Shown piece by piece: positions 1 to 6,835 of a stretch of 40,931 nt of DNA (its first letter is position 1; the number at the start of each line of letters is the position of its first letter). The translations under genes were made by a program, and so were the position numbers. This stretch comes from a virus. A model generated the notes under the pieces. It did not search any database and was not told the origin of the DNA. It saw only the letters and a list, made by a program, of their open reading frames with translations. The stretch lies in IMG/VR virus record IMGVR_UViG_3300030202_002808, positions 15,725 through 56,655 of that record, one strand, 5' to 3'.

Positions 1-174
1 GGCACGACTGGGAGGATCCCCGCGCGGTGTGAGTTCAACAATAGATTGACCCGGCATATAAATCAATGTATCACCAGAACGGCGACCCATTAGTTTATCA
101 AGAAAACCCTCATCTATTGTGGCTTCGAGTTCTTCTTTGATGAGTTGTTTAAGTTGTGATTTTGTAATTTTCAT
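1..174 (-). CDS. Hypothetical protein with MKI..S.L...I.EE N-terminal tag (partial, runs off left edge)
   Basis: An ATG on the minus strand at 174-172 opens a frame of 58 residues that is still open at base 1, so the C-terminus is missing. The protein begins MKITKSQLKQLIKEELEA and continues with a charged stretch and a GRRSGDTLIYMPGQ segment. The ATG shares its A with the TAA stop of the upstream sbcCD-like gene (TAATG), which suggests translational coupling. The first 16 residues match the pattern at the start of the 3546-4442 protein (M-K-I-x-x-S-x-L-x-x-x-I-x-E-E) although the rest does not. This looks like a transferable N-terminal tag and contains an I-x-E tripeptide at residues 12-14, the kind of site cut by T4-type prohead protease. 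No family is recognised for the visible remainder. Confidence 0.75.
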   Translation of the reverse strand, partial: MKITKSQLKQLIKEELEATIDEGFLDKLMGRRSGDTLIYMPGQSIVELTPRGDPPSRA

Positions 175-3100
175 TATTGGTTAACCTTTGCAAATCCTGC
201 TTTCTTGTCAATTACGATTTGCATGTCAACACAATCTTTGAGTGAATCAAGGTGGGAGATCAACAAAACGTTCTTAAAATACACTTTAATTAGTTCCAAG
301 ATCTGAATAAAACCCGACATATTATCTTCGTCCAATGCGGTTCCAGGTTCATCAAGAATGAATAAGTCTGATTTTGGTAATGACGAAACTCCCAACAATG
401 CCAGACGGATAGCCATTGCAGACAGTGACTTCTCGGCACCAGAGGCCATTTCAATTGGTCGTTCTTCATACTTTGGATGCTTAATATTAATATCAAATTT
501 ATTGCCTGATGCTTCGAAGAAAACTTCGAAGTCAACAATGTTAGCAAGCACCTTAGCAATTTCTTCGTTAATGACTGGAATCTTCTTCTTGATTACGTCA
601 TAGGCAATGCCATTTGGGTGCATGCAACGCATAAACAAATCATATGCAGCAAACTCAGTTTGTAAGTCTCTATACTCTTGCTTTTGTTCTTTGATTGTCT
701 CAATCTTTTGTTCGTATGAACCAACAGACTTAACAAGCTCCAGTGTTGCAGTATCACAATTGGTAATCTTACTTTCGGTTTGTTGAATCTTATAATGACA
801 CTTATTAAGCTGTGTTACAAGAAGCTCAAGGTTTTCGATTGCTTCCTTGTTTTCTTCGTATTCGTCGCGTTTAGCACACAAGTCAGACAGTTCTGATTCC
901 ACTGAGTGCAGTGTGTTCTTGTTTCTTTCTATTTCTAGATTGAGGTCAGCGATTTCTGAAGACACAGTGTGTTTGTTAGATTCCATCTTTCCGTAGCGTT
1001 CAAGTTGAATCTCTACGTCAAGTGGGTTCAGGTCGTTGATTACCTCAGTAATGATATTTATGTTCTCTAATACTTCTACCTGTTGGGTTTCAATAATACT
1101 CTTCTGAGACACGGCTGTATGTGCTTCTTTGACAAACTCATTTTCACAGCAGTATTGGCAATCAGGGTCGTATTCATGACCGTCAAGCAACTTCTCCTTC
1201 TTCAACACTTCATTGTGGCTTTCGAGAAGTTTGTCAAGTTCTTCTTCTTGTAATGATAACTTGCTTCTGTTTTGTTGAATCTGGCTCTGCAGGCCCTCAA
1301 ACTTTTGTAAGTCAAACTCACCTAAGAAGTTGGTAATCTTTTTATACACACCTTGTTTGAGTTTTAGATCCTCTTCGTTCTTGCTATTTTTTAGATTCAA
1401 AGCAGTAATTTTATTCTCTTCTGCTCGAATACTACTGTTGATTGCGGAGATATCGATTATCTCAGCAGGGATTGAATCAATCTTGCTTTCGATTTCGTCT
1501 TTAACTTCCACCAAACCTGCGTGTGCTTCTCGCAAAACAGTGCAAGTATTCTTGTGTTCTGCCATCTGCGTCTTTGATTCTTCAAGAGAGGCTGTGGCTT
1601 TCTCCAAATCTTCGTCGTAATTTTTAGATTCAAGGCGCTTTAGAGCACCTTTGAGATCAACTGAATCTTCTTTAGACAGTTTGAATTTACGGTCAAACAA
1701 CTCAAGGTCTAAGAATTTTGCAATGATTTCTTTACGACGTGTCGAACCTTCATCAATAAATGCCAGAGCGCCGTGCTGTGATGACAGTGAGGAGACTGCA
1801 AAGTCGTCAAGGGTACCAAACTTCTTTCGAATATTAGCGTCTGTTAGTGTTCTTGTGAGGCCATTCAGTGAAGTTGTTTCATCCATAACTGGGTCATACA
1901 CTTCAAAATTGAGTTCTGTTTTAGCCTCGTTTGTTTCCTCGCCTTTTAGTCTTTTGATATACTTCTTTGCTGCTCTCTCGACTGTATACGTCAAGTCATC
2001 GATTTGAATTGTTACTTTGCCGCGGCATTCATTCTTGTTCTGATTGATGACATTGAGATTCTTTCTTTCATTTTTAGAAGTTGTGTTAAACAGCGTCCAC
2101 AGAATACCATCAACGATACTACTTTTACCAGAAAAGTTTTTACCAAAGATGCCAATAATACCGCTTAGCTCATTAAAATTAACGTCGTTGTCTTCGCCAT
2201 AATTAAAGAGATTATCAAATTCAAAGTCAATCAGTCTCCAGTTAATGTTTCTAGATACGTCTTCATTGTCTTCTACAATCTGGTTATACTTCTTGTTTAA
2301 CTCATAAACCTTTTCGATTGTTTCCTGTGATGCTTCATAATCTACCAAGTATTCATCGATAAGTTCTTCTTGAACTTTGATGTCTCTCAAGTTCTCAGTC
2401 TGTAAGCCATCGGTAAGCCCGTCAACCGAGCCGCGTTCACCAGATGCCCTGTTAAGGAATGAAATGCTTTCAGGCTTGAACCGGTGCTTGGCGATGTCTA
2501 CTGCCCTCTTCATCGTATCTAACGGAAGATTATTGTTGCTAACGAGACGCACACGAGCACCAAGCGGAACAGAAATATTCTTTGGCATTCGTCCTTTGCG
2601 AGTAAGCTCAATAGTAATGAACGGCTTTGGGTTAACAAGCGATACATGACGAGTGCTCCAGTTATGCTTATCTTCAATATTCCAAATAAGATAACCTTTA
2701 TCGTTTGATTCGCCGTGGTTCTGTTGTACCAGGGAGCCAGGGTATCTCGCCCTGCCATCCTTATCTACCTTTTGATCTGTCTTGTGGATGTCACCGAGTA
2801 AAGCGTAATCGTATTTCTCAAGCTCATCAAGAGAGATATCACCGTGCGTCATCATCCAGCCACTGTCAGTTACCGAGCCGACAACTGAGCCATGGTATAG
2901 TGCAACATTGACACGATCTTCTGGAAGTTCTTTCTTCCAATTCTCTGGATCTACAATAGATAAGACATGCAAGTCGATACCATCTGCTACTTCTACTACT
3001 GATGCGTGTTTGTGAAAGTGAATGTTTGGGTGGTTAAGGTAATCAACAATGGGCGAAATAGCATCGAGCCGACCACTATTCTTTAGATTCATGTCATGAT

Positions 3101-3338
3101 TACCCAGAATCATGTGATATGGTGCTATGTCTGCTAGACCAACAAACAATTCACTCATCATCTTGATCGCCTCGGGGCTTAAATCAAGTTTGGTGTGAAA
3201 TGTGTCACCGGTATTAACGATAATATCAGGCTTTTCTTCTCGAAGCTTCTCGTATAATTGCTCGAAAACTGCTCGATATTCTTTATGGTACTTCAATTTT
3301 CGGACGTGGATGTCCGATACGTGTGCTATTTTAATCAC
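174..3338 (-). CDS. sbcCD: Fused SbcD-SbcC (gp47-gp46-like) recombination nuclease/ATPase
   Basis: One chain of 1054 residues carries both halves of an Mre11/Rad50-type complex, which processes DNA ends for recombination-dependent replication. The N-terminal 250 residues are a calcineurin-like phosphoesterase: D9-x-H11 (VSDIH), GDTFH near 44-48, GNHD near 79-82, a YHGS motif and GDIH. From about residue 380 comes an SbcC/Rad50 ATPase: Walker A GKNFSGKS near 396-404, a long coiled coil split by a CxxC zinc hook (CQYC near 727), signature SGAEKS near 964, Walker B LFILDEPGTAL near 993 and a LISH switch. In T4 and most bacteria the two parts are separate genes. The start is GTG at 3338, because AAGGAG lies five bases upstream; the longer TTG-initiated frame (3377) has no such site and would overlap the small gene at 3350-3478. 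Function is confident; activity of the fusion is inferred. Confidence 0.93.
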   Translation of the reverse strand: MIKIAHVSDIHVRKLKYHKEYRAVFEQLYEKLREEKPDIIVNTGDTFHTKLDLSPEAIKMMSELFVGLADIAPYHMILGNHDMNLKNSGRLDAISPIVDYLNHPNIHFHKHASVVEVADGIDLHVLSIVDPENWKKELPEDRVNVALYHGSVVGSVTDSGWMMTHGDISLDELEKYDYALLGDIHKTDQKVDKDGRARYPGSLVQQNHGESNDKGYLIWNIEDKHNWSTRHVSLVNPKPFITIELTRKGRMPKNISVPLGARVRLVSNNNLPLDTMKRAVDIAKHRFKPESISFLNRASGERGSVDGLTDGLQTENLRDIKVQEELIDEYLVDYEASQETIEKVYELNKKYNQIVEDNEDVSRNINWRLIDFEFDNLFNYGEDNDVNFNELSGIIGIFGKNFSGKSSIVDGILWTLFNTTSKNERKNLNVINQNKNECRGKVTIQIDDLTYTVERAAKKYIKRLKGEETNEAKTELNFEVYDPVMDETTSLNGLTRTLTDANIRKKFGTLDDFAVSSLSSQHGALAFIDEGSTRRKEIIAKFLDLELFDRKFKLSKEDSVDLKGALKRLESKNYDEDLEKATASLEESKTQMAEHKNTCTVLREAHAGLVEVKDEIESKIDSIPAEIIDISAINSSIRAEENKITALNLKNSKNEEDLKLKQGVYKKITNFLGEFDLQKFEGLQSQIQQNRSKLSLQEEELDKLLESHNEVLKKEKLLDGHEYDPDCQYCCENEFVKEAHTAVSQKSIIETQQVEVLENINIITEVINDLNPLDVEIQLERYGKMESNKHTVSSEIADLNLEIERNKNTLHSVESELSDLCAKRDEYEENKEAIENLELLVTQLNKCHYKIQQTESKITNCDTATLELVKSVGSYEQKIETIKEQKQEYRDLQTEFAAYDLFMRCMHPNGIAYDVIKKKIPVINEEIAKVLANIVDFEVFFEASGNKFDINIKHPKYEERPIEMASGAEKSLSAMAIRLALLGVSSLPKSDLFILDEPGTALDEDNMSGFIQILELIKVYFKNVLLISHLDSLKDCVDMQIVIDKKAGFAKVNQ

Positions 3339-3343
3339 ACATT

Positions 3344-3348
3344 CTCCT
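3344..3348 (-). promoter_or_regulatory. Shine-Dalgarno site AGGAG that fixes the sbcCD start
   Basis: AGGAG lies five bases before the GTG at 3338 and just after the TAA of the 42-aa gene. It is the reason for preferring the 1054-residue form over a longer TTG-initiated form. Confidence 0.7.
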
Positions 3349-3349
3349 T

Positions 3350-3478
3350 TTAGTTGATGTAAGACACACCCAAGCAAGCGTGTAACATTATTGGTACAAC
3401 AAAAAGTCCAAAACAGTAACCAACTTCGAAGATAACAACTTTAAGAATAACGTTTAAAGCTATAGCGAATGTCTTCAT
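3350..3478 (-). CDS. 42-residue hydrophobic miniprotein, probable membrane protein
   Basis: This short frame begins ATG AAG ACA TTC and encodes MKTFAIALNVILKVVIFEV followed by a second hydrophobic run (YCFGLFVVPIMLHACLGV) and ends YIN. A GAGGG ribosome-binding site lies five bases upstream and a plausible sigma-70-like promoter lies just before that. The TAA is followed at once by the AAGGAG of sbcCD, so the two genes look like a transcription unit. The composition, almost entirely hydrophobic with few charges, suggests one long or two short membrane segments. No family is recognised; small early phage membrane proteins often act on host envelope functions, but nothing here shows that. Good signals and clean spacing make it a likely real gene, but it is short and unsupported by homology. 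Confidence 0.6.
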   Translation of the reverse strand: MKTFAIALNVILKVVIFEVGYCFGLFVVPIMLHACLGVSYIN

Positions 3479-3496
3479 ATGTGCCCTCATTTAAAT

Positions 3497-3525
3497 ACTA
3501 TAACATAGACAAACGGAACACGCAA
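3497..3525 (-). promoter_or_regulatory. Candidate sigma-70-like promoter for the 42-aa gene and sbcCD
   Basis: Read on the minus strand, TTGCGT (3525-3520) is followed after exactly 17 bases by TATAGT (3502-3497, five of six matches to TATAAT). The expected transcription start is near 3490, about 12 bases before the ATG at 3478. It lies in one of the few non-coding gaps in the window, which supports it. The -35 is weak (three of six). Confidence 0.45.
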
Positions 3526-3545
3526 GCACTTTCTTGCAGTTTTTT
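3522..3545 (+). terminator. Possible plus-strand (antisense) intrinsic terminator
   Basis: On the plus strand GCAAG (3522-3526) and CTTGC (3533-3537) can form a five-base stem with a six-base loop, followed by A-G and six T residues at 3540-3545. The T-run is on the plus strand only, so it would stop transcripts running against all annotated genes. In the gene direction the same hairpin overlaps the -35 of the candidate promoter. The short stem makes this a weak call. Confidence 0.3.
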
Positions 3546-4442
3546 CTATTTGGTTCCCTGACCGGTCACTTTATTCCAAATTTGCATGTAATATTGTGAT
3601 GGTGACAATTTTGAATTTGGTAACTCGGGATTAATGGCGTCAAGCAATTCATAGGTTTCATACCCAAATGATTCGCCGCCTTTCTTAACAAAATCAAATC
3701 CCTTGGGGTGAATTTGCTGGGCGGCTTGCTGCATCTTTTCCTGATTGCCACCGATGTCTTCCTTATCTACTTTGGCTGGATTGAAGTCGGGTAAGTTGTA
3801 CCGGTCTTTGTAAGTCTTCACATAATCTTCTGCTGACACATCAGCGCTGCGTACATCAGTAATGCTGGGTTGTAAATCTGACTTGTATATAACACCTTTA
3901 GCAATTTGGTTGTTGATATCCTTGAATACCTTTTGAACGACGCCTCTTTCACCAGAAAGCATTTGTGTACGTCCTCCCATATAATCTTGGAAGATGGGAA
4001 AGTTTTGTCTTTTTGTTACGGTTTGTTGAAAGTCTTCTCCTTCCTCACCACCCACAGATTGTTGATCGGCAGCAGAATCTAGGCTCCACATATATTGAGC
4101 CGTTGCTCTTAATAGATTTTCCGTATCCTCAAGAGCATATGCTGATAGTTCTCTTTGAATCTCAACACTTTGTTCTGCCGCGGCAACTCTAGCTGCAGCA
4201 ACATCAGCCCTCTTGGAAGTTTTGTTTTGTAAAACACCCAATAAAGGAGCGGCAATAGCCATTGTTAAGAGCCCCTTCTTAACCATTCTTTTTATGTTAT
4301 TCGCATCAGCAGCCTTGACCGCTTCCAGGTCTTTATTTTCCGATAAGAATTTATTTAATTCTTCTTCAATAATTTGGTCTATTATGCGATGAGCGACTTC
4401 TTCGTAAATAATCGTTCTTAATCTTGATTCTATTATTTTCAT
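3546..4442 (-). CDS. Hypothetical protein with shared MKI..S.L...I.EE tag and one hydrophobic segment
   Basis: The 298-residue protein starts MKIIESRLRTIIYEEV, the same pattern as the gene at the left edge. A helical charged stretch (IIEEELNKFLSE) follows, then a hydrophobic segment at about residues 57-71 (LLTMAIAAPLLGVL), flanked by lysines and possibly membrane-spanning. An alanine-rich helix with VAAARVAAAE follows. The C-terminal third is soluble-looking, with a KTYKDRYNLPDF motif and an NPELPNSKLSPSQYYMQIW ending. It begins ten bases after the primase stop, with only a weak AGAAG site, so it is probably translated with the primase. I recognise no family. The tag with its I-Y-E tripeptide at residues 12-14 suggests a protein targeted to and processed in the prohead; a membrane role is the alternative. 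Confidence 0.8.
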   Translation of the reverse strand: MKIIESRLRTIIYEEVAHRIIDQIIEEELNKFLSENKDLEAVKAADANNIKRMVKKGLLTMAIAAPLLGVLQNKTSKRADVAAARVAAAEQSVEIQRELSAYALEDTENLLRATAQYMWSLDSAADQQSVGGEEGEDFQQTVTKRQNFPIFQDYMGGRTQMLSGERGVVQKVFKDINNQIAKGVIYKSDLQPSITDVRSADVSAEDYVKTYKDRYNLPDFNPAKVDKEDIGGNQEKMQQAAQQIHPKGFDFVKKGGESFGYETYELLDAINPELPNSKLSPSQYYMQIWNKVTGQGTK

Positions 4443-4452
4443 TTTTTAACTT

Positions 4453-5391
4453 CTATATTTCAGATAACAAATCTAGCAATAAATAGTTGTCAGCGTCAAT
4501 AAAGGTAGCATTCTTTTTTCTGTCTTCAAAGATACTCTTTGGCATTGAACCCACATCCTCATAACCAGACACATCTATTTTATAAAGTTCGATATCATAT
4601 TGGAGAAGCATTTTAATAATCCGCCTCTCTTTGGCTGCGGCGTCTGGGTCGAGGGCGATGTGGACTGCGGCGTCATTCCGTACAATCTCTCGTAATAAGT
4701 CGGACCCGCGCCGTAGGGTTGAACCCAATATAGGAACAGCATTTCCGGCGACAAGTGCATCAAAGACTCCTTCGACTAATACTAAGTCTTTATTCCAGTC
4801 AATATATAGTTCATTGAAAACAACATCCTTGGATGCTCTTGGGTTTTTATATTTATAGGAGTCTCCACTATAGGATCTGGCTATAAAATAGCTTACGTCT
4901 CCGTCCTTGTCAAAGGAGGGTATAATAACTCTATTACGGTATTCACCACTGAAACAATATCCAATCTTCCACTTAAGTATATCGGTCTTGGTGACACCCC
5001 TTTTACACAAGTAATTGTAAGCATACAATGCAGTAGCTGGAAGATTATCAGTTGCAAGGCTAGTGAATTCTTCTGGGAGTTCTATCTTTTGCCTGATCTC
5101 GATATGCTCTGGTTCCATAAAGAGGTCAGCGAATCTTTCCAGATCTTGACGCCCGAATAGCTGGTCCCACGTAGCAAGTTGGTTGTGGTTGCCAAACCGA
5201 CGCACAACACGCCTAATATTACGACCCCGATAATCACAAATCCAACATTTATAGACATTCTTATCAACATTAACAGAAAACTTCCGCTTGTGGTGACCGC
5301 ATACCGGGCACGTAAAAAGAAGCTCATGACCTTTGTCGAAATAGCCACCAAGAACTCCTTGCAATATTTTTTTAACTTCTTCATTTTTCAT
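4453..5391 (-). CDS. dnaG: DNA primase (zinc finger plus Toprim), DnaG/gp61-like
   Basis: The 312-residue protein probably makes RNA primers for lagging-strand synthesis. Its N-terminus is a zinc-binding domain with C28-x2-C31 and C49-x2-C52 (CPVCGHHKRKFS ... YKCWIC), the T4 gp61 and CHC2 layout. The middle has the YLCKRGVT and IGYCFSGEYRNRVIIP segments typical of the primase core before Toprim. The Toprim domain shows the glutamate motif VEGVFDAL near residue 200 and the metal-binding D-x-D in IALDPDA near 242. At about 310 residues it has no helicase domain, so it would work with a separate helicase not found in this window. Its ATG overlaps the TGA of the small upstream gene by four bases (ATGA), a classic coupled junction. 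Confidence 0.9.
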   Translation of the reverse strand: MKNEEVKKILQGVLGGYFDKGHELLFTCPVCGHHKRKFSVNVDKNVYKCWICDYRGRNIRRVVRRFGNHNQLATWDQLFGRQDLERFADLFMEPEHIEIRQKIELPEEFTSLATDNLPATALYAYNYLCKRGVTKTDILKWKIGYCFSGEYRNRVIIPSFDKDGDVSYFIARSYSGDSYKYKNPRASKDVVFNELYIDWNKDLVLVEGVFDALVAGNAVPILGSTLRRGSDLLREIVRNDAAVHIALDPDAAAKERRIIKMLLQYDIELYKIDVSGYEDVGSMPKSIFEDRKKNATFIDADNYLLLDLLSEI

Positions 5392-5615
5392 TCTTCACCA
5401 ATTATATCAAAAAAGCCTTCTCTAAGTGGTATCGGACCAGCATGAGCTTGTTGAAAAAAGTATGCTTTAACCATACCGTTTATCGGATCAACCCCTATGA
5501 CAATACCATAATCTTTCAATGGCTTAAAATCAAAGTATATCTGGTGTTCCAAGAGAGAACTATTATACCATTTTCTCTTTATTAAGTCTCCTACCTTTAC
5601 TTTGCGGCTAGGCAC
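5388..5615 (-). CDS. Small SH3/KOW-like protein A
   Basis: This 75-residue protein starts at a GTG inside the end of the uvdE gene (19-base overlap) and ends in an ATGA overlap with the primase. The sequence has the shape of small SH3-like beta-barrel proteins common in marine phages: VKVGDLIK near the start, DYGIVIGVDP in the middle and a short C-terminal strand (FFDIIGEE). It resembles the other small protein at 6574-6828, with the shared order K-V-G-D-(L/I), G-I-V and V-x-P. A role in binding nucleic acid or a partner protein is possible but not shown. The GTG is the only reasonable initiation codon before the VGD motif. Confidence 0.7.
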   Translation of the reverse strand: MPSRKVKVGDLIKRKWYNSSLLEHQIYFDFKPLKDYGIVIGVDPINGMVKAYFFQQAHAGPIPLREGFFDIIGEE

Positions 5616-6529
5616 TTCACATTCTCACGGTACCGGAGCAGTGCCAGTTCTTTGTGCTTAGCCTCAATCATGATGTCAAACTCATTGCCGTAATCATCGA
5701 GCGTGTTGTATACAAGATCGGAGTGCGCTTGTGGCTTAATCTTTGGGTTGTTGTGTTCGAGAGAACGAGACTCTGCGTAGTGAACTACTGGCTTGATGTC
5801 ACCCCATGTGGAGAGTGCAAGCTCAAGGGCTTCTTGCTCTGTCTGGCCGCCGGGGTGCAGCATGTGGTGGTGGTAGTCGAACACAATTGGAATACCAATG
5901 CGCTTGTATACACCCTCATACAACTCCAGTGTAGAATACAATGACTCTTTGTCATCGTTCTCGACAGTCAAGCGAGAGCGAACATTGTCAGGCAGACGCT
6001 CGAAGTTGCGACAGAAGTTGTCGAGAGCAAATGGCTTGTCACCATAGGCTGCACCAACATGAATATTAAGTTTGGCATACGGAGTGCGCGGTAAACCAAT
6101 AAGGTCAAATAAATCACCGTGAACCGACAAGTCAGTCTTGGTGAGTTGATATACACGCTCCTTGGGTGATGCTAGCTTGTTAAACGGCCCAGGATGCGAT
6201 GTGAGCCGCATTCCGTGCTTACGGGCAAAGTTGCCTGCCTTGAGTGCCGCGGCGTGTATAGCACCGAAATTAGGCATGTCTACGAGGTCATACTCGGAAG
6301 CCCACGGAATAATATTGGAGGAAAGCCGATAAAAGTAAATATCGTGCTGTAGATTCCATTCTAGAATCGTGTATAAGTCGCGCAAGTTCTGCAATGCAAG
6401 TTCTGCAGCATACTCGATTCCGCGGTCGTGAAACGTGCGCTTAATCATAGTGCGGTTAGTGGTGATGCGCTGCGACTTTGGCAGCGTAGAAAAGCCTTGA
6501 TTGATACAGGCGTAGCCCAAGTAGTTCAT
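5597..6529 (-). CDS. uvdE: UV-damage endonuclease, UvdE/UvsE family
   Basis: The 310-residue protein matches the UvdE family, TIM-barrel enzymes that nick DNA 5' to pyrimidine dimers and other lesions in a metal-dependent way. Visible family motifs run in order: LGYACIN (4-10), YRLSSNIIPW (67-76), SHPGPFN (111-117), NIHVGAAYGDK (145-155), LTVEND (187-192), FDYHHH (217-222), HYAESR (250-255), AHSD (268-271) and DIMIEAKHKE (285-294). The conserved His, Glu and Asp residues that bind metals are present, so it should be active. The start is ATG 6529, because a GGAGG site lies eight bases upstream; the longer frame to 6577 begins at TTG without such a site. T4 uses the unrelated DenV for the same purpose. 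Its stop lies inside the next gene. Confidence 0.95.
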   Translation of the reverse strand: MNYLGYACINQGFSTLPKSQRITTNRTMIKRTFHDRGIEYAAELALQNLRDLYTILEWNLQHDIYFYRLSSNIIPWASEYDLVDMPNFGAIHAAALKAGNFARKHGMRLTSHPGPFNKLASPKERVYQLTKTDLSVHGDLFDLIGLPRTPYAKLNIHVGAAYGDKPFALDNFCRNFERLPDNVRSRLTVENDDKESLYSTLELYEGVYKRIGIPIVFDYHHHMLHPGGQTEQEALELALSTWGDIKPVVHYAESRSLEHNNPKIKPQAHSDLVYNTLDDYGNEFDIMIEAKHKELALLRYRENVKCLAAK

Positions 6530-6537
6530 AATATTAA

Positions 6538-6542
6538 CCTCC
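6538..6542 (-). promoter_or_regulatory. Strong Shine-Dalgarno GGAGG that fixes the uvdE start
   Basis: GGAGG is eight bases before the ATG at 6529 and is the best ribosome-binding site in the left block. It excludes the longer TTG-initiated frame and suggests that uvdE is translated efficiently on its own rather than by coupling. Confidence 0.7.
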
Positions 6543-6573
6543 ACATAAAGCATAACCCATGCGATCGTGGTTG

Positions 6574-6828
6574 TCAATCAGTTTCTTCGTCTTCTGCACG
6601 ATGGAGCAAAATTAAAACCGATGCGGGTAACTCTTCGGTCAAAGCATTGTCTAACCAAAGAACTATAATTCTGTCTTGCGGTTCTTGACCGAAATAAGTG
6701 CTGAGAACAAAAGCGTCCGGTTTGACGTTTAGAACTATGCCATTCCATCGCTCTCGGTCATCTGGAACAATTAATTCCACTTCTGTTACAATGTCACCGA
6801 CTTTAAGTTCTGTTTTTTCTTCAAGCAC
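6574..6828 (-). CDS. Small SH3/KOW-like protein B
   Basis: The 84-residue protein has the same layout as the one at 5388-5615: LKVGDIV near residues 8-14, WNGIVLNVKP, a strand ending IIVLWLD and an acidic tail (AEDEETD). The VGD ... G-x-V ... W-x-D pattern is typical of small SH3-like phage proteins of unknown function. It starts with GTG seven bases after the ruvC stop and has no clear ribosome-binding site, so translation probably depends on coupling. A nearby ATG (two bases upstream) is in another frame. The two small proteins bracket uvdE. Confidence 0.72.
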   Translation of the reverse strand: MLEEKTELKVGDIVTEVELIVPDDRERWNGIVLNVKPDAFVLSTYFGQEPQDRIIVLWLDNALTEELPASVLILLHRAEDEETD

Positions 6829-6835
6829 ATATTAA

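Noticed and set aside
3339-3377. Longer TTG start for sbcCD
   Set aside because: No ribosome site, overlaps the 42-aa gene, and the GTG at 3338 has AAGGAG at ideal spacing and begins right at the conserved IKIAHVSDIH strand.
4850-4857. TATAAATA (T4 late box) on the minus strand
   Set aside because: It is inside the primase coding region, far from any gene start, and no other such box was found before the late genes on this strand.
6530-6577. Longer TTG start for uvdE
   Set aside because: The ATG at 6529 has GGAGG eight bases upstream and begins at the family's first strand (LGYACIN).
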